Assembly: GCA_034687125.1 (NCBI GenBank)
Contig: JAQGBZ010000160.1
Location: forward strand, 62,001 to 126,000
DNA from: Neelides folsomi
Taxonomy: Eukaryota; Arthropoda; Collembola; Neelipleona; Neelidae
Length of the DNA stretch: 64,000 nt
Direction: 5' to 3'
Positions 62,182-64,000 of this stretch are shown here, piece by piece. Both the position numbers and the translations under genes were made by a program. The notes below the pieces were generated by a model. The model ran no database searches. It worked only from the letters and a program-made list of their open reading frames with translations, and was not told the DNA's origin. Positions within the stretch are counted from its first letter, which is position 1; each line of letters opens with the position of its first letter.

Positions 62182-64000
62182 ATGTCCAATACCACCGAAT
62201 CGGAGCTAAGGGCAAACATGGCCCGACTTACAGAAACATTTGCTCGTTCGACTGAACTCCAATTCGAAGAAGTTTCAAATGATTCAAATATTGAAGATGA
62301 TTCGTTTGACGTTGATAGTAATTTAATTTAATTATCAATAACTTTATTATATCCATCTAAATATTATTACTCGTTAAATTAGATAGCTAATGTATGATTA
62401 TCATTACTTTAATTACAGATGTGCAGCTTGCAATTGTCATCGAAGGTGCTTACGGATATTCGCCGATTTATGCCCCCATGAATAAGGAGATGCGGAAGCT
62501 CTATTTGAACCCTTTATACAAATCGCCATTAAAAAACAAGACACCGCAGCTACACAAAAATAAAGAAATCCCATCAGACGAAGATCCCGTTTTCCTTTTC
62601 CTTGAGATGAGAAAACCCGATTGTTTATCATTGGAAGAAGCCGAAAATCTTCCCAATTATTCTCAAAAGAATGAAGATGATCCCAAAGTGAATAAATTGG
62701 CTCCTTTTGCATTGTTTGGATCGAAAATTTCAGAAGATTCTTCTAAACAAGGTATGACCTTTACAACCACATGACCTAAAATAAGAAAATGTCATTAATC
62801 AACGAGTTCAATTAACATTGTTAATTGACATTAAAATTATTTATAAATAATAATACATAAATGTATTTTTCCTTTTTATATATTATAACTCAGCATTAAA
62901 ATTTTATTAATTTTAATAGCAGATTTTGATGAGCCGATGGATAGTGATCAAAATCTCGATGATTCTTCATCCACTGAAGAAGGAGCCAAATCATTGCCAG
63001 TTAAAAGATTAAAAATCAGCAATTCGCCATATTCATCAACATTGAATTTAAATCCATTTCATAAAGTCACTGGAGATAAAAGGATTTTGGACCATCTTAA
63101 AAGTGATGAAGAAACACCAGAATGTTCAAAATCTTCAAAAGAGGTTTAAAAATTATATTTAACTATATTTACTTTATTACATAAAAAATTCATTTTTATT
63201 GCGTTTTTATTAATTATTGTGTTTTTTAGTTTAATTACCTTACAATTATTTTCACTACACTTACTAATAAAATTAAATGTTAGCAAATCAAATTAATGAT
63301 AATTTAAAAAAAGGTAAATGGCGAAGATTTGAAAAAAATCATTGAATGGTCAGCAACAATGCCAAGACAATTTTGGTCTCGGTTGGACGATTTTAAAAAG
63401 TTCGAAGAATCAAATCCTGAAGGGTCGCCGGACTTTCCAAGGAATTGCATTCAATTCATTTACGAAGTGACTTCCCAAATGGCCCAATGTTTTATCAAAG
63501 AAATTAAATCAAATCCTTCATTAGGACAGAAATCTCTCCTTCGGGGTTTCCCCTTTGACACTTTCAAATTCTTTTCTGAGAATCTCTCCGGCTCTTTAAA
63601 TTCCTCATTGAGTTTGAAGAAATTAGGAGTGAGTTATTCAAAAGATTTATTTGAGCGTTTTTACTCAATTGGATTCGAAGCCATGTGTTATGAAGACGAG
63701 GGTTTTAACACAAGCATCACCGATCTCGACACATCGAATGAAAATAATGCAAAAAGATGCAAATGTTGTAAAAGTACTGAATGTATTTGTCCACAACTTG
63801 TCAATTTATTTACTGAAGCAAACTCGTAAGTTATTGTTAAAATAAATTTTTATTTAACTGATATCTTGTATTTTAACTAACTAGCCATTAATGATTAAAT
63901 GAGTTAACTAATTAAAATTAATGATTCTAGTGCTATTCATATTCTTGGGTTAAAAGATGAATTGGCTGGCCCAAGAGTATACAATGTGATCAAAATAAAG
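62182..64000 (+). CDS. Unrecognised intracellular protein, 5' part (runs off the window)
   Basis: Exons: 62182-62317, 62419-62751, 62920-63143, 63314-63825, 63931 to the window end; phases close throughout. At least 424 residues. The N-terminal part is polar (MSNTTESELRANMARLTETF), then a segment with VQLAIVIEGAYGYSPIY, an acidic Ser/Glu-rich linker with a basic patch (LPVKRLKISNSPY), and a long region that looks folded (DLKKIIEWSATMPRQFWSRL ... CIQFIYEVTSQMAQCFIKEI). A CKCCKSTECICP cysteine cluster lies near the visible end. I do not recognise a family. Exon 3 has a tandem acceptor TAGCAG allowing one extra residue. Confidence 0.75.

Overview
The window is a piece of an AT-rich (about 70% or more by eye) nuclear genome of an animal, most likely an arthropod or close relative. 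The evidence is: short GT-AG introns, single-gene transcription units, a complete metazoan CDK12, a mitochondrial ribosomal protein S22, an MPLKIP/TTDN1-like protein, and two genes of a single-pass FNIII membrane family with a conserved NRWGKIRMLEPYQP juxtamembrane motif. There are no prokaryotic operons, Shine-Dalgarno sites, tRNA, rRNA or CRISPR. I cannot name the species. Exon models were made by hand from reading frames and splice sites; in every complete model the intron phases close.

Region by region. 1-11.4 kb is sparse: two small secreted cysteine-rich genes (1709-2826 +, 3564-4096 -) and long AT-rich spacers. 11.5-14.8 kb holds the 3' part of a minus-strand FNIII/transmembrane gene. 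20.2-22.3 kb holds two tandem minus-strand genes for small secreted, apparently beta-trefoil proteins, one of them decaying. 27.8-30.4 kb holds two tandem minus-strand genes for secreted single-C2-domain proteins. 34.5-39.9 kb (+) is a divergent paralogue of the 11.5-14.8 kb FNIII gene. 41.4-42.3 kb (+) is an MPLKIP-like gene. From 44.4 kb the window is gene-dense: CDK12 (-), a 12-exon Gfo/Idh/MocA oxidoreductase (-), a long acidic C2HC-finger gene and a ZNF474-like C2HC-finger gene (-, possibly one transcription unit), a lysine-rich protein (-), mRpS22 (+, head to head with it) and the start of an unrecognised gene (+) cut by the window end.

Mobile DNA is mostly small non-autonomous elements: six copies of a 70-100 bp near-palindromic mariner-like MITE with TA target sites (TACAGGGTGGGCCATAAGT ends), one 584 bp inverted-repeat element with a TAA duplication, one 494 bp hAT-like element (TAGAGATGGACCGAATA ends), and one lone hAT-like end. 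Several sit inside introns of the genes described here.

How the genes relate: CDK12 (transcription elongation kinase), MPLKIP and the C2HC proteins are nuclear or cytoplasmic housekeeping or regulatory genes. The 20-30 kb stretch is a local cluster of small secreted proteins with two tandem gene pairs, which looks like a recently expanding extracellular gene set. This cluster and the two FNIII paralogues are the least described content.
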